A stretch of 64,000 nt of DNA from Acidicapsa acidisoli (GTDB lineage Bacteria; Acidobacteriota; Terriglobia; Terriglobales; Acidobacteriaceae): positions 310,001 to 374,000 of the forward strand of contig NZ_JAGSYI010000002.1 in the NCBI RefSeq assembly GCF_025685625.1. Direction: 5' to 3'. Below the pieces are notes generated by a model. That model saw only the letters and a list, made by a program, of their open reading frames with translations, ran no database searches and had not been told where the DNA came from. The number at the start of each line of letters is the position of its first letter. Position 1 is the first letter of the stretch. Shown here piece by piece: positions 8,688 through 17,082 of the stretch. The translations under genes were made by a program, and so were the position numbers.

Positions 8688-10019
8688 ATGACACTTCGCA
8701 ACAGAGGGACTTCTTCGCGGCGAGATCTTCTTTCCCTGGGCGCCGCCGGTGCCATGGGATTACTGAGCACGCCAGGAGTTGCTTTTGCCGCCGAGCGGGA
8801 ACAAGGAGCCACTCATGATTCATTGAATGTCAGAACCTTCGGTGCCGCGGGCGACGCAGCAACCGATGATACCGCCGCATTCCAACGCGCGCTCGATGCC
8901 GCGCACACATCCGGAGGCGGAGCAGTGTATGTGCCGCCTGGGCGGTATCTCTTCAAAGGGACGCTCACAATCCCCGACGGAGTAAGCCTTCGCGGATCCT
9001 TTGGCTGCGTGCCGTCGCATACTGGAATTCGAGACCATGGGCAACTGAAGCCGGGCGACGACGGGAGCGCCTTGTTTGTTGCCGCAGGCCACGGGAGCGA
9101 AGACGGGAAGCCGTTTCTCACCTTGAATACAAACAGCTCCGTCAGCGGCATGACCTTCTATTATCCTGAGCAGGTCTCGGACGGAACTCCCGTTCCCTAT
9201 CCGTGGACCATCGCCATGCGCGGTAAGAATCCAGCGGCATTCGATCTCGAACTGCTCAATCCTTACCAGGGCATCGACGCCAGCCAAAACGAACGCCACA
9301 ACATTCGCAACATTACCGGTCAACCTTTGCGGCGCGGAATCTGGGTCGACGCCATCTACGACATCGGCCGCATCGAGAACGTTCATTTCAACCCCTGGTG
9401 GAGTTCGCACAGTAAGGTCTACCAATGGCAAACCGCCAATGGCGAGGCGTTTATCTTCGGCCGCGCGGATTGGGAGTATGTGCTCAATACCTTCTGTTTC
9501 GGCTATCGCGTGGGATACAAATTTGTAGAGACTAAGACCGGTGCGTGCAACGGAAATTTCCTGGGAATCGGAGCGGACGACTGCAACCGCGCCATGCTGG
9601 TGGAGCAATCCGCACCCTACGGCATTCTTATCGCCAACGGAGAGTTCACCTCATTTCACGGCGACGATCCCACCATGCTTGAAGTTAACAACACCAATAC
9701 CGGAGTTATTCGAATCAGCAACAGTGCGTTCTGGGGTCCATGCAATCAGATAGCCAGGGTCGGCGGGCAAGGTACCGTGGGCTTTAGCGACTGCACGTTC
9801 GTACAGTGGAGCGATACCGGAGACCACGCTGCGATCCAGGCGTCCTCTGGCAGTCTACTCGTGCGGGGATGTGAATTCCGTCAGTCAAAGCGGCATATTT
9901 CCATTGGTAAATCCATCGAACGCGCAGTTATCACTGGCAACCTATTCGAGGGCGCAGCGCAGATAGAGAACGCCTCGACAATGGACGTCCAGATTGGATT
10001 GAATGCTGCATCGCGTTGA
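8688..10019 (+). CDS. Tat-exported right-handed beta-helix protein (pectate-lyase-3-like)
   Basis: 443 residues, ATG preceded by GAGGAG. A twin-arginine signal (SSRRDLLSLGAAGAMG) covers roughly residues 8-36. The mature start NVRTFGAAGDAATDDTAAF and the segment GGGAVYVPPGRYLF are the hallmark of the pectate-lyase-3 / polygalacturonase-like beta-helix entry; the remainder shows short repeats rich in G, N and aromatic residues as in parallel beta-helices. Such proteins bind or cleave pectins, alginates or other uronic acid polymers. No classical GH28 catalytic Asp cluster is evident, so lyase, epimerase or isomerase activity are all open. It closes the sugar-degradation block; an IS remnant starts at its 3' end. 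Confidence 0.8.
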   Translation: MTLRNRGTSSRRDLLSLGAAGAMGLLSTPGVAFAAEREQGATHDSLNVRTFGAAGDAATDDTAAFQRALDAAHTSGGGAVYVPPGRYLFKGTLTIPDGVSLRGSFGCVPSHTGIRDHGQLKPGDDGSALFVAAGHGSEDGKPFLTLNTNSSVSGMTFYYPEQVSDGTPVPYPWTIAMRGKNPAAFDLELLNPYQGIDASQNERHNIRNITGQPLRRGIWVDAIYDIGRIENVHFNPWWSSHSKVYQWQTANGEAFIFGRADWEYVLNTFCFGYRVGYKFVETKTGACNGNFLGIGADDCNRAMLVEQSAPYGILIANGEFTSFHGDDPTMLEVNNTNTGVIRISNSAFWGPCNQIARVGGQGTVGFSDCTFVQWSDTGDHAAIQASSGSLLVRGCEFRQSKRHISIGKSIERAVITGNLFEGAAQIENASTMDVQIGLNAASR

Positions 10020-10240
10020 TTGGCATTGCGCGCATCGTTGCATCGATCATCAGATAGTGGTTCGTCTTGTCGCCCACCAAAGCGTAAAAGCCCTGCTCCC
10101 ACACGCCTGTACTGGCCCAGCGCATGAAGCGCTTATACTTCCCGTAGCGTTCCGGCAGGTCATGCCGGAGTGCACCGGAGTGCAAACCCACAACACTCCG
10201 TTTACGAACAGACGGTTGTCCATCCTACGTCGCCTATCTC
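10020..10240 (-). pseudogene. remnant of an IS5-family transposase
   Basis: Reading the minus strand from about 10240, two frames together give a recognisable N-terminal transposase segment: MDNRLFVNGVLWV in one frame, then after a shift DLPERYGKYK-RFMRWASTGVW and DKTNHYLMIDAT in another. These match the conserved start and first catalytic-Asp region (MIDAT) of IS5/IS427-type transposases. At least one frameshift and a small deletion (the residues normally between GKYK and RFMRW) are present, and the C-terminal two thirds, including the other DDE residues, are absent. The remnant touches the stop codon of the beta-helix gene, suggesting an old insertion or deletion here. No intact terminal repeats seen. 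Confidence 0.75.
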
Positions 10241-10347
10241 CTTTTCGCCCGGGAAGCAAATCCTTCCTCTGCCCCACTGCCATTCGCTCAACTCGTACCG
10301 GCTTGCTATACCTCCACTCCAACAGCCAGCGAAAAATTGTGAATGGC

Positions 10348-10383
10348 AAGCGCCCGACGCTCAATAAAGAGAGTCGGGCGCTT
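10348..10383 (+). terminator. stem-loop, probable transcription terminator
   Basis: Perfect 11-bp inverted repeat AAGCGCCCGAC / GTCGGGCGCTT with a 14-base loop, followed by TACTTTC. GC-rich stem with a weak T stretch. It would stop read-through from the sugar block towards the tRNA region, and may act in both directions. Confidence 0.6.
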
Positions 10384-10468
10384 TACTTTCATCAGGAGTG
10401 GCGCAAAAAGTGGGACATTGCCTGTTTATAAGGGATGCAAATTGACGCTTAAGCTGTTGATTCTAAAT

Positions 10469-10542
10469 TGGCTGCCCCTCAGGGATTCGAACCCCGATAT
10501 GCTGAGTCAGAGTCAGCTGTCCTACCATTGAACGAAAGGGCA
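10469..10542 (-). tRNA. tRNA-Gln (anticodon CUG)
   Basis: Folds on the minus strand into a full cloverleaf: acceptor TGCCCTT pairs with AGGGGCA, D arm GTTC/GGAC, anticodon stem GCTGA/TCAGC around the loop CTCTGAC (anticodon CTG), T arm CGGGG TTCGAAT CCCTG, discriminator G and an encoded CCA. It reads CAG codons. It lies just beyond the IS remnant, at the right border of the sugar-degradation block; tRNA genes are common integration borders, but no att repeat was seen. Confidence 0.95.
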
Positions 10543-10868
10543 AACGGCGAAGTTTCCGCTTTTGAAACTCTAATGACGTCTTTGATGGCCAAGGGGCGGC
10601 GGAGGGCCTGACCGGAACAGCCATCTGCTTCATCATACGAGGTCTTGCGATCACGGTCAATCGATCGCAACTCGGAAAAGATCTGCGCCCGAACGATCCA
10701 AAACGTGACTCCCTCCTTCGCTTTTCGTCTATATAGATGTCGATTTCAAGCTGGCTTATCAACTCCTTACGAATTCCCTATCGTCCACTTATCGTCACCA
10801 CTTGAAACTGAGAGTTAACAAAACCTGGGTTTTCAATCGCTTCCCCTAAGGTAGAATCTGGTTTAACG
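10543..10868. other. intergenic region before the metal-efflux operon
   Basis: 326 bases with no convincing gene. A TAGAAT hexamer at 10852-10857 could be the -10 element of the promoter for the downstream membrane-protein/efflux operon, but no good -35 element stands at the expected distance. The minus-strand tRNA-Gln promoter must also be here. Confidence 0.35.
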
Positions 10869-11261
10869 ATGGAGATCATCCTAAATATCGCCTGGGCCGT
10901 GTGCTCTCTGGGGCTGATCTGGATCTGGAGCCGGAACGCCGACTCCGATTCGGTTCCGCGCAGAACTCAGGTTCTGGCGCTGGCGATGGTCGTGCTTCTT
11001 CTGCTGCCGGTGATCTCCCTGAGCGACGATCTCATGGCCATGCAAGGACCCGCGGAGTCGGATACATGTCTTCGTAGAGCGCTGCACTCGGACGATACGC
11101 ATCCGTCGTGGGCGCCGACGTCCTTCGCCTTGCCGGAGCAGATGGTAACGGCCCTCACTTTGAGCGGGTATTCGCAGGAGGTGCTTGAAGAATACAGCCC
11201 GGCAACTCCCGGAGCCTCCCTTACGCGCTCTCTCGACAGCCGCCCTCCTCCGCTGGCGTAA
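10869..11261 (+). CDS. small hypothetical membrane protein at the head of the efflux operon
   Basis: 130 residues with two hydrophobic segments, about residues 3-20 (IILNIAWAVCSLGLIWIW) and 34-50 (QVLALAMVVLLLLPVI), then an Asp/Ser/Pro-rich tail of about 80 residues that would lie outside the cytoplasm if both segments span the membrane. No family recognised. It stands 75 bases upstream of the TolC-family gene in the same direction, so it is probably co-transcribed with the efflux system. A single Cys (CLRR, near residue 67) and two His in the tail are visible but do not form a known metal site. Function unknown. Confidence 0.65.
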   Translation: MEIILNIAWAVCSLGLIWIWSRNADSDSVPRRTQVLALAMVVLLLLPVISLSDDLMAMQGPAESDTCLRRALHSDDTHPSWAPTSFALPEQMVTALTLSGYSQEVLEEYSPATPGASLTRSLDSRPPPLA

Positions 11262-11336
11262 GCGCTCCTTGTCGAACCTCCTCAAAACTTATGTGTATTT
11301 TCCGGTGACCGCCAAGTTGCGGCTCCCAAGGGTGTC

Positions 11337-12665
11337 ATGAAACGACTCACTGTATGGTTGTATGCAGCCGTAGTGCTGCCTGTGGCGCTGTCTGCCCGTC
11401 CTGGAAGCAGTCAAGCGAGCCCAGTTGGCTCGGCAGCTGCTCCTGTGCCGCAGACAGTTGCGGGACAAGCCCTGACCTGGGATCAAGTCAAGGCTCGCTT
11501 TGAAGCAGCAAATCCTGCACTCAAGGCCGACGCGCTGGGCGTGGACGAAATGAAGGCGGAAGAGACGACCGCCTATCTCAGGCCAAATCCGCAATTCACA
11601 TTTTCTGAAGACGGTCTGCAACTTGCGCCCCACAACGGGGTCTGGCAGCCGCTGATTGGCGTTCAGGAACAGTCGAATCTGGGCTACCTGATTGAGCGCG
11701 AGCATAAGCGTCAACTTAGGCTTGAGACGGCCAAGGATGCAACGAGGGTCGCTGAGTCGAGCCACGAGGATCTGGAACGCAACATGATCTTCAATCTGCG
11801 TTCCGCTTTCGTTCAGACCCTTCAGGCCAAGGCTGTGGTCAAGCTTGCCCACGACGATCTGGAATACTACGACAAGATCATCGACATCAGCCGCACTCGT
11901 TTTCACGCCGGAGACATCGCACAGATCGACCTGGATCGTATCGAATTGCTGCGTGTGCAGTATGAGTCCGAACTGCAGACGGCGCTGGTGAACCTTCGTA
12001 CTTCCAAGATTCAACTATTGCAATTGTTGAATGACCGGACGCCGGTAGAGCAATTTGACGTCGAAGGTCCATTCACCTTTTCTGATCAGTTGAAACAACT
12101 GGAAGAATTCCGGCAGACGGCGCTCGACAACAGGCCGGACCTGCGGGCGGCACTGCAGACCATCGAAGAATCGAAGGCGGCCCATAAACTGGCCGTGGCA
12201 AATGGTTCCACGGATCCGACCCTGAGTGGCTGGTATACGCACAATCCATCGTTCAATAACCCGAACGACGTTAATACGCTGGGCTTGAGCGTGAGCATTC
12301 CGCTTCGCATCTTTGACCGCAACCAGGGAGAAAAGAAGCGCACACAGATCGATATCGATCGCTCGCAGCAGTTGACCGAGTCCGCGCGCGCGCAGGTTTT
12401 CAGCGATGTGGACTCCGCATATGCACAGGTCGACAGCAATATCACGCTGCTCAAGCCTTACAGGGACAAGTACCTTGCGCAGTCCACGCGGGTGCGCGAT
12501 ACGGTGACTTTTGCGTATCAGCGCGGCGGGGCTTCGCTGATGGATTTTCTCAATGCGCAAAGCGATTATCGCGTAGTGCAATTGGCCTATCTGCAACTGA
12601 TCGGCACTTATCTAACGGCGGCCAGCCAACTGAATCTTGCAGTTGGACGCGAGGTGATTCAATGA
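11337..12665 (+). CDS. czcC: TolC/CzcC-family outer-membrane efflux protein
   Basis: 442 residues from ATG. Signal peptide at about 1-22 (VVLPVALSARPGSSQA). The body shows the repeated long coiled-coil helices of outer-membrane factors (LTWDQVKARFEAANPAL at the start of repeat one and the second repeat after residue 240) and ends with the conserved FAYQRGGASLMDFLNAQ region, where the family has Y-x-x-G-x-x-x-L-x-D-x-L. It forms the trimeric outer-membrane channel of the tripartite exporter encoded by the next two genes. The stop overlaps the adaptor start (ATGA), a typical operon junction. Confidence 0.92.
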   Translation: MKRLTVWLYAAVVLPVALSARPGSSQASPVGSAAAPVPQTVAGQALTWDQVKARFEAANPALKADALGVDEMKAEETTAYLRPNPQFTFSEDGLQLAPHNGVWQPLIGVQEQSNLGYLIEREHKRQLRLETAKDATRVAESSHEDLERNMIFNLRSAFVQTLQAKAVVKLAHDDLEYYDKIIDISRTRFHAGDIAQIDLDRIELLRVQYESELQTALVNLRTSKIQLLQLLNDRTPVEQFDVEGPFTFSDQLKQLEEFRQTALDNRPDLRAALQTIEESKAAHKLAVANGSTDPTLSGWYTHNPSFNNPNDVNTLGLSVSIPLRIFDRNQGEKKRTQIDIDRSQQLTESARAQVFSDVDSAYAQVDSNITLLKPYRDKYLAQSTRVRDTVTFAYQRGGASLMDFLNAQSDYRVVQLAYLQLIGTYLTAASQLNLAVGREVIQ

Positions 12666-13819
12666 TGCAGATTCGAGCTAAGAACCTTTCTGGATTAGGT
12701 ATATTCGGTCTTTTACTGATAACAAGCATCTCCTTCACGGCTTGCAAAAAGCAGGAGTCGGGCGACGGCGCCCCACCGGAGCCACAGGTCCAACATGTCT
12801 CCGATATGAACCTGATCTCGGTAGATGCGAACAAGGTGCACCAGTTCCCACTGCAAGCTGCCGAGAAGCTGGAAGAAGCGTCGCAGCTGTCTGCAACCGG
12901 CTCGGTAAATCCCGACGTCTCGCGGGAGATTCCGGTTATCTCCCTGGCCAACGGACGAGTCGTCGACATAAAGGCGCGCCTTGACGATTATGTGAAGAAG
13001 GGCGACCTGCTCATCAAGGTTCAAAGCCCGGATGTTTCGGGTGCATATGATACCTATCTCAAAGCGGTGAACGACGAGCAGTTGGCCAACAAGGCATATC
13101 TGCGTTCAAAGGAACTCTTCGACCACGGTGCGATATCGCAAGCGACGCTGGAGCAGGCGGAAGACACCGAGAAGGATGCTCAAGCCGATCTGACCGCAGC
13201 AGAAGAGAACCTCAAAACGCTAGGCGTCGACAAGAATCACCCCAACAGCCTGGTAAACGTTTATGCGCCAATTTCTGGCGTCATTATTGCTCAGAACGTG
13301 ACCCAGGCTGCAGCCGCGGGCGTAACGCTCTCGGGCACAGCCACTGCTTTCACGATTGCTGATCTTTCAACCGTGTGGATCATCTGCGACGTCTTCGAAA
13401 ACGACATTTCAAAGATTCACCTCGGGCAGTCCGCTCAGATCCACATCAATGCCTACCCGGACAAAGTCTTGACAGGCCGCATCAGCGACATCGGCCCGGT
13501 GCTTGACCCAAGTATCCGCACGGCCAAGGTGAGGCTCGAGGTTCCAAACCCTGGCATTCTCAAGCTCGGGATGTTTGTGACCGCGACGTTTGAGAGCAAG
13601 ACTCTGCAAACCTACACCGCGGTTCCCTCAACTGCGGTTCTGCACCTGCATGATCGAGACTGGGTCTTCGTGCCCGCCGGCAGCAGCCAGTTCAAACGGA
13701 CGGAAGTTCGGGGCGGAAGAATACTGCCAAGTGGCAAACAGGAGATTCTGAGCGGCCTGACTGTTGGCCAGCAGGTCGTAACCAATGCGCTGGATCTGGA
13801 AAGCACGGTGAGCCAGTAA
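12662..13819 (+). CDS. czcB: RND efflux periplasmic adaptor lipoprotein (CzcB/CusB-like)
   Basis: 385 residues. A lipoprotein signal with lipobox FTAC puts the modified Cys at residue 22 (ISFTAC-KK), so it is anchored to the inner membrane. The barrel-sandwich (lipoyl-like) half motif is ISLANGRVVDIKARLDDYVKKGD, written in part as GRVVDIKARLDDYVKKGD, with the second half at VYAPISGVI; between them is the alpha-helical hairpin (residues about 115-185). A beta-barrel and membrane-proximal domain follow. It links the inner-membrane pump to the outer-membrane channel. The His-rich N-terminal extension of some CzcB proteins is absent. Stop TAA shares its last base with the czcA start. Confidence 0.92.
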   Translation: MMQIRAKNLSGLGIFGLLLITSISFTACKKQESGDGAPPEPQVQHVSDMNLISVDANKVHQFPLQAAEKLEEASQLSATGSVNPDVSREIPVISLANGRVVDIKARLDDYVKKGDLLIKVQSPDVSGAYDTYLKAVNDEQLANKAYLRSKELFDHGAISQATLEQAEDTEKDAQADLTAAEENLKTLGVDKNHPNSLVNVYAPISGVIIAQNVTQAAAAGVTLSGTATAFTIADLSTVWIICDVFENDISKIHLGQSAQIHINAYPDKVLTGRISDIGPVLDPSIRTAKVRLEVPNPGILKLGMFVTATFESKTLQTYTAVPSTAVLHLHDRDWVFVPAGSSQFKRTEVRGGRILPSGKQEILSGLTVGQQVVTNALDLESTVSQ

Positions 13820-16800
13820 TGATTCGCGCCTTGGTTGATTTTGCGCTCAAAAATCGCTGGCTGGTGCTGGGCGGGGTCATCGTGCTTACTGCGTGGGGTG
13901 TGATTTCGTTTCGCAATCTGCCGATCGAAGCCTATCCGGATGTAGCCAATAACTACGTTCAGATCATCACGCAATGGCCTGGCCGTTCGGCGGAAGAGAT
14001 CGAGCGGCAGGTCACGGTACCGGTAGAAATCCAGATGGCCGGCATTCCGCACATGACGCACCTGCGGTCCTTCTCTCTGGCAGGCATATCGAGCCTGACG
14101 CTGACCTTCGATGATGAATCGATCAACGATGTCAATCGCGAACACACGCTGGAACGGCTCTCTCAGGTAACTCTGCCGGCTGGGCTTCAGCCGCAGATGG
14201 GCACCGACTGGAGCCCTGTTGGACAGATCTACTGGTACACCCTTGAAAGCACCAATCCCGCTTACGATGCGATGGAGAAAAAGTCGCTCGAAGACTGGTC
14301 GATGGAGAAGACCTTCAAGGGCGTAAAGGGCGTAGTCGACGTGGCCAGCTTCGGCGGCCCTACGCGGGAGTACCAGATCAAGCTTGACCCGGATAAGCTC
14401 ATCTCCTACGGACTCAGTATCGGTCAGGTCGAGCAGCAGGTAGCGAACAATAACACCAATGCGGGTGGCAGCTTTATCGAGCAGGGCGCGCAGCAGGTGA
14501 ACGTGCAGTCGGTGGGTCTTTATACCAATGTCACCGACATTGAAAACACCGTAATCAAGACACAATCCGGCACGGCGCTGAAGATCAAGGATATTGGCGT
14601 CGTTACGCAGGGGCCTAAGATCCGGCTTGGACAGATCGGCCGCGCGTGGCACCACCCGGATGGCACAATCGTCGACAACGACGACACTGTCGAAGGCGTG
14701 TTGCTGCTGCAGAAAGGCGACGACTCTGACCCGGTTTTGAAAGGCATCGAAGCCAAGGTTGCAGAGCTGAATGGGCACATTCTCCCGCCCGGAGTAAAGA
14801 TAGTTCCCTTCCTCGACCGGTCCGACCTGGTGCACTTCACCGTGCACACGGTCGAGCACAACCTTGCAGAGGGCGTGATTCTCGTTTCGCTCATCTTGTT
14901 TGTCTTCCTGGGGAATGTCCGCGGCGCAATCATTGTGGCTCTGACCATTCCGTTCTCGCTGCTGTTTGCATCGATTCTGCTGAACCTGAACCACATTCCA
15001 GCCAACCTGCTGTCGCTCGGAGCGCTCGACTTCGGCATGGTTGTGGATGGCGCAGTCGTGATGATTGAAAACATCATCCGACACCTGGCGCACAAAAACG
15101 ACCCCCATACGCCACAGCAAAAGATCCGGGATGCAGCGCAGGAAGTCCAAAAGCCTGTCTTCTTCGCCATCGCCATCATCATCACCGCGTATCTGCCTAT
15201 TTTTACTCTGCAGGCCGTGGAGGGAAGGCTCTTCAAGCCGATGGCCTGGACGGTGGCCTTTGCGCTGCTGGGAGCTTTGACCTTCTCCATCATCGTCGCT
15301 CCAGTTTTGGCCAGTCTGCTTTTCAGCAAGGGTGCGAAAGAGTGGGAGAACCCGCTGATGGGCTTCCTCGTGAGGCACTATCGCACCAGCGTCCGATGGG
15401 CCATCATGAATCGCAAGATCACTGTCGGCGTGGCGCTTGTGATCTTTGCCATCGCTATGTGGCTCAACTTTGGAGGCGTGATTGGATCGGAGTTCCTGCC
15501 TCATCTGGATGAAGGCGCGATCTGGGTGCGCGGTTCCCTTGCTCCAAGCGAAGGACCCACAACCAGCATCGACTTCACCAACCGCGCGCGTCTTGCCCTT
15601 GCGGCATTTCCGGAGGTAACTCAGGTAGTCAGCCAGACCGGACGACCGGACGACGGCACCGATGTAACCGGCTTCTTCAATACGGAGTACTTCGTCGATC
15701 TCAAACAGAAAGAAGATTGGCGGCCGGTCTTCCATCAGAACAAGGAAGAGCTGATCGCCGCGATGGATAAAGAGCTTGAGAGCAAGTTCGCCGGAGTGAT
15801 CTGGAATTTCTCTCAGCCGATCTCGGACAACATGGAAGAAGCTGTCTCTGGCGTCAAAGGCGAACTGGCCGTGAAGCTCTACGGCGATGACTTGAAGGTC
15901 CTCGAATCCAAAGCGCAGGAGATCGTAGACCTGATGAGCAAGGTCAAGGGCGTCGAGGATCTGGGCATCTTTCGCATCATCGGACAGCCCAACCTGAATT
16001 TCACCGTGGACCGTCAGGCCGCAGCTCGCTTCGGCATCAACGTCGCGGACGTGCAAGACGCGATCCAGACTGCTGTAGGCGGAGCAGCCGAAACGCAGGT
16101 GCAACAGGGCGAAGCACGTTATGACGTAACGGTGCGCTATCTGCCAAAATATCGCGACACACGCGATGCCATCGAGAATATACGCTTGCTCTCGCCGACG
16201 GGAGAACGCGTTTCGCTGGCGCAGGTGACGCATGTGTCCACCGACGACGGCGCTGAGGAGATCTACCGCGAAGGTGGCCAACGGTATATCGCAATCAAGT
16301 ACTCGGTCCGCGGGCGCGACCTTGGATCAACGGTGGAAGAAGCCCTCGAAAAGGTGAATCGGCTGGTCAAGCTACCGCCGGGATACCACACCGAGTGGGC
16401 CGGTGAATACGAAAGTCAGAAGCGAGCGAACGCGCGCCTGGCCATTATTGTTCCTGTAACCCTGGCATGTATCTTCCTGATCCTCTACATCATGTTCGGA
16501 TCGTTCAAATGGGCGTTCCTGATCATGGCCAGCGTTTTCATGTCCTCGATCGGTGGCCCGCTGGCGCTGTTTCTAACGCATACGAACTTCAGCGTCTCGT
16601 CGGCGGTCGGCTTCCTCGCGCTCTTCGGCGTTTCGGTGCAGACCGGCGTGATCATGCTGGAGTACATCAACCAACTGCGTGCACGTAGAAGGGGCATGCA
16701 GGAGGATCGCAAGACGAACATCATCGAAGCCGCGATCGAAGGAGCGGTGCTTCGCTTGCGTCCCATCATGATGACGATGCTGGTGGCGACTCTCGGTCTG

Positions 16801-16980
16801 ATGCCTGCGGCCTTCTCGCATGGCATCGGGTCGGATTCACAGCGGCCGTTCGCAATCGTCATCGTCGGCGGCCTTCTGGCCAACTTGGTAATCGGAATCT
16901 TCCTGTTGCCTACGCTGTATGTAATGTTCGCAGGCGACAACGACAAGTTGCCCAAGATTGAAGGGGACGAGGAGTTCTGA
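13819..16980 (+). CDS. czcA: heavy-metal RND efflux pump, CzcA-type
   Basis: 1,053 residues, full length for HME-RND pumps, with the usual 12 membrane helices in two halves: one after residue 10, helices 2-6 at about 340-530, one near 535, and 8-12 at about 870-1040. Helix 4 reads LGALDFGMVVDGAVVMIEN, placing Asp404, Asp410 and Glu417 in the spacing of the Asp402/Asp408/Glu415 proton-relay set known from CzcA. CusA-type copper/silver pumps lack the first Asp. The sequence therefore predicts export of divalent cations such as Zn, Co, Ni or Cd rather than Cu(I)/Ag(I). Last gene of the operon; a strong terminator follows. Confidence 0.95.
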   Translation: MIRALVDFALKNRWLVLGGVIVLTAWGVISFRNLPIEAYPDVANNYVQIITQWPGRSAEEIERQVTVPVEIQMAGIPHMTHLRSFSLAGISSLTLTFDDESINDVNREHTLERLSQVTLPAGLQPQMGTDWSPVGQIYWYTLESTNPAYDAMEKKSLEDWSMEKTFKGVKGVVDVASFGGPTREYQIKLDPDKLISYGLSIGQVEQQVANNNTNAGGSFIEQGAQQVNVQSVGLYTNVTDIENTVIKTQSGTALKIKDIGVVTQGPKIRLGQIGRAWHHPDGTIVDNDDTVEGVLLLQKGDDSDPVLKGIEAKVAELNGHILPPGVKIVPFLDRSDLVHFTVHTVEHNLAEGVILVSLILFVFLGNVRGAIIVALTIPFSLLFASILLNLNHIPANLLSLGALDFGMVVDGAVVMIENIIRHLAHKNDPHTPQQKIRDAAQEVQKPVFFAIAIIITAYLPIFTLQAVEGRLFKPMAWTVAFALLGALTFSIIVAPVLASLLFSKGAKEWENPLMGFLVRHYRTSVRWAIMNRKITVGVALVIFAIAMWLNFGGVIGSEFLPHLDEGAIWVRGSLAPSEGPTTSIDFTNRARLALAAFPEVTQVVSQTGRPDDGTDVTGFFNTEYFVDLKQKEDWRPVFHQNKEELIAAMDKELESKFAGVIWNFSQPISDNMEEAVSGVKGELAVKLYGDDLKVLESKAQEIVDLMSKVKGVEDLGIFRIIGQPNLNFTVDRQAAARFGINVADVQDAIQTAVGGAAETQVQQGEARYDVTVRYLPKYRDTRDAIENIRLLSPTGERVSLAQVTHVSTDDGAEEIYREGGQRYIAIKYSVRGRDLGSTVEEALEKVNRLVKLPPGYHTEWAGEYESQKRANARLAIIVPVTLACIFLILYIMFGSFKWAFLIMASVFMSSIGGPLALFLTHTNFSVSSAVGFLALFGVSVQTGVIMLEYINQLRARRRGMQEDRKTNIIEAAIEGAVLRLRPIMMTMLVATLGLMPAAFSHGIGSDSQRPFAIVIVGGLLANLVIGIFLLPTLYVMFAGDNDKLPKIEGDEEF

Positions 16981-17021
16981 GGTAGCTTCCTGCCTTCGTC
17001 CACGACAAAATCCCAGAAGCA

Positions 17022-17060
17022 CGATGAAGGCGCGAACGTAAGTTCGCGCCTTCATCGTTT
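17022..17060. terminator. strong bidirectional terminator between convergent genes
   Basis: Perfect 16-bp stem CGATGAAGGCGCGAAC / GTTCGCGCCTTCATCG with loop GTAA, followed by TTT on the plus strand. It sits between the end of czcA and the end of the convergent ABC permease gene. Confidence 0.85.
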
Positions 17061-17082
17061 CCCTGCTTCACGCCAGTATTCG

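Noticed and set aside
10003-10431. Plus-strand 142-codon frame between the beta-helix gene and tRNA-Gln
   Set aside because: It is the shadow of the minus-strand transposase remnant and runs through a terminator hairpin.
13612-16281. 889-codon open frame antisense to czcA
   Set aside because: The plus-strand frame encodes a complete CzcA pump with all expected motifs; the antisense frame has a charged, low-complexity composition typical of shadow frames in GC-rich DNA.
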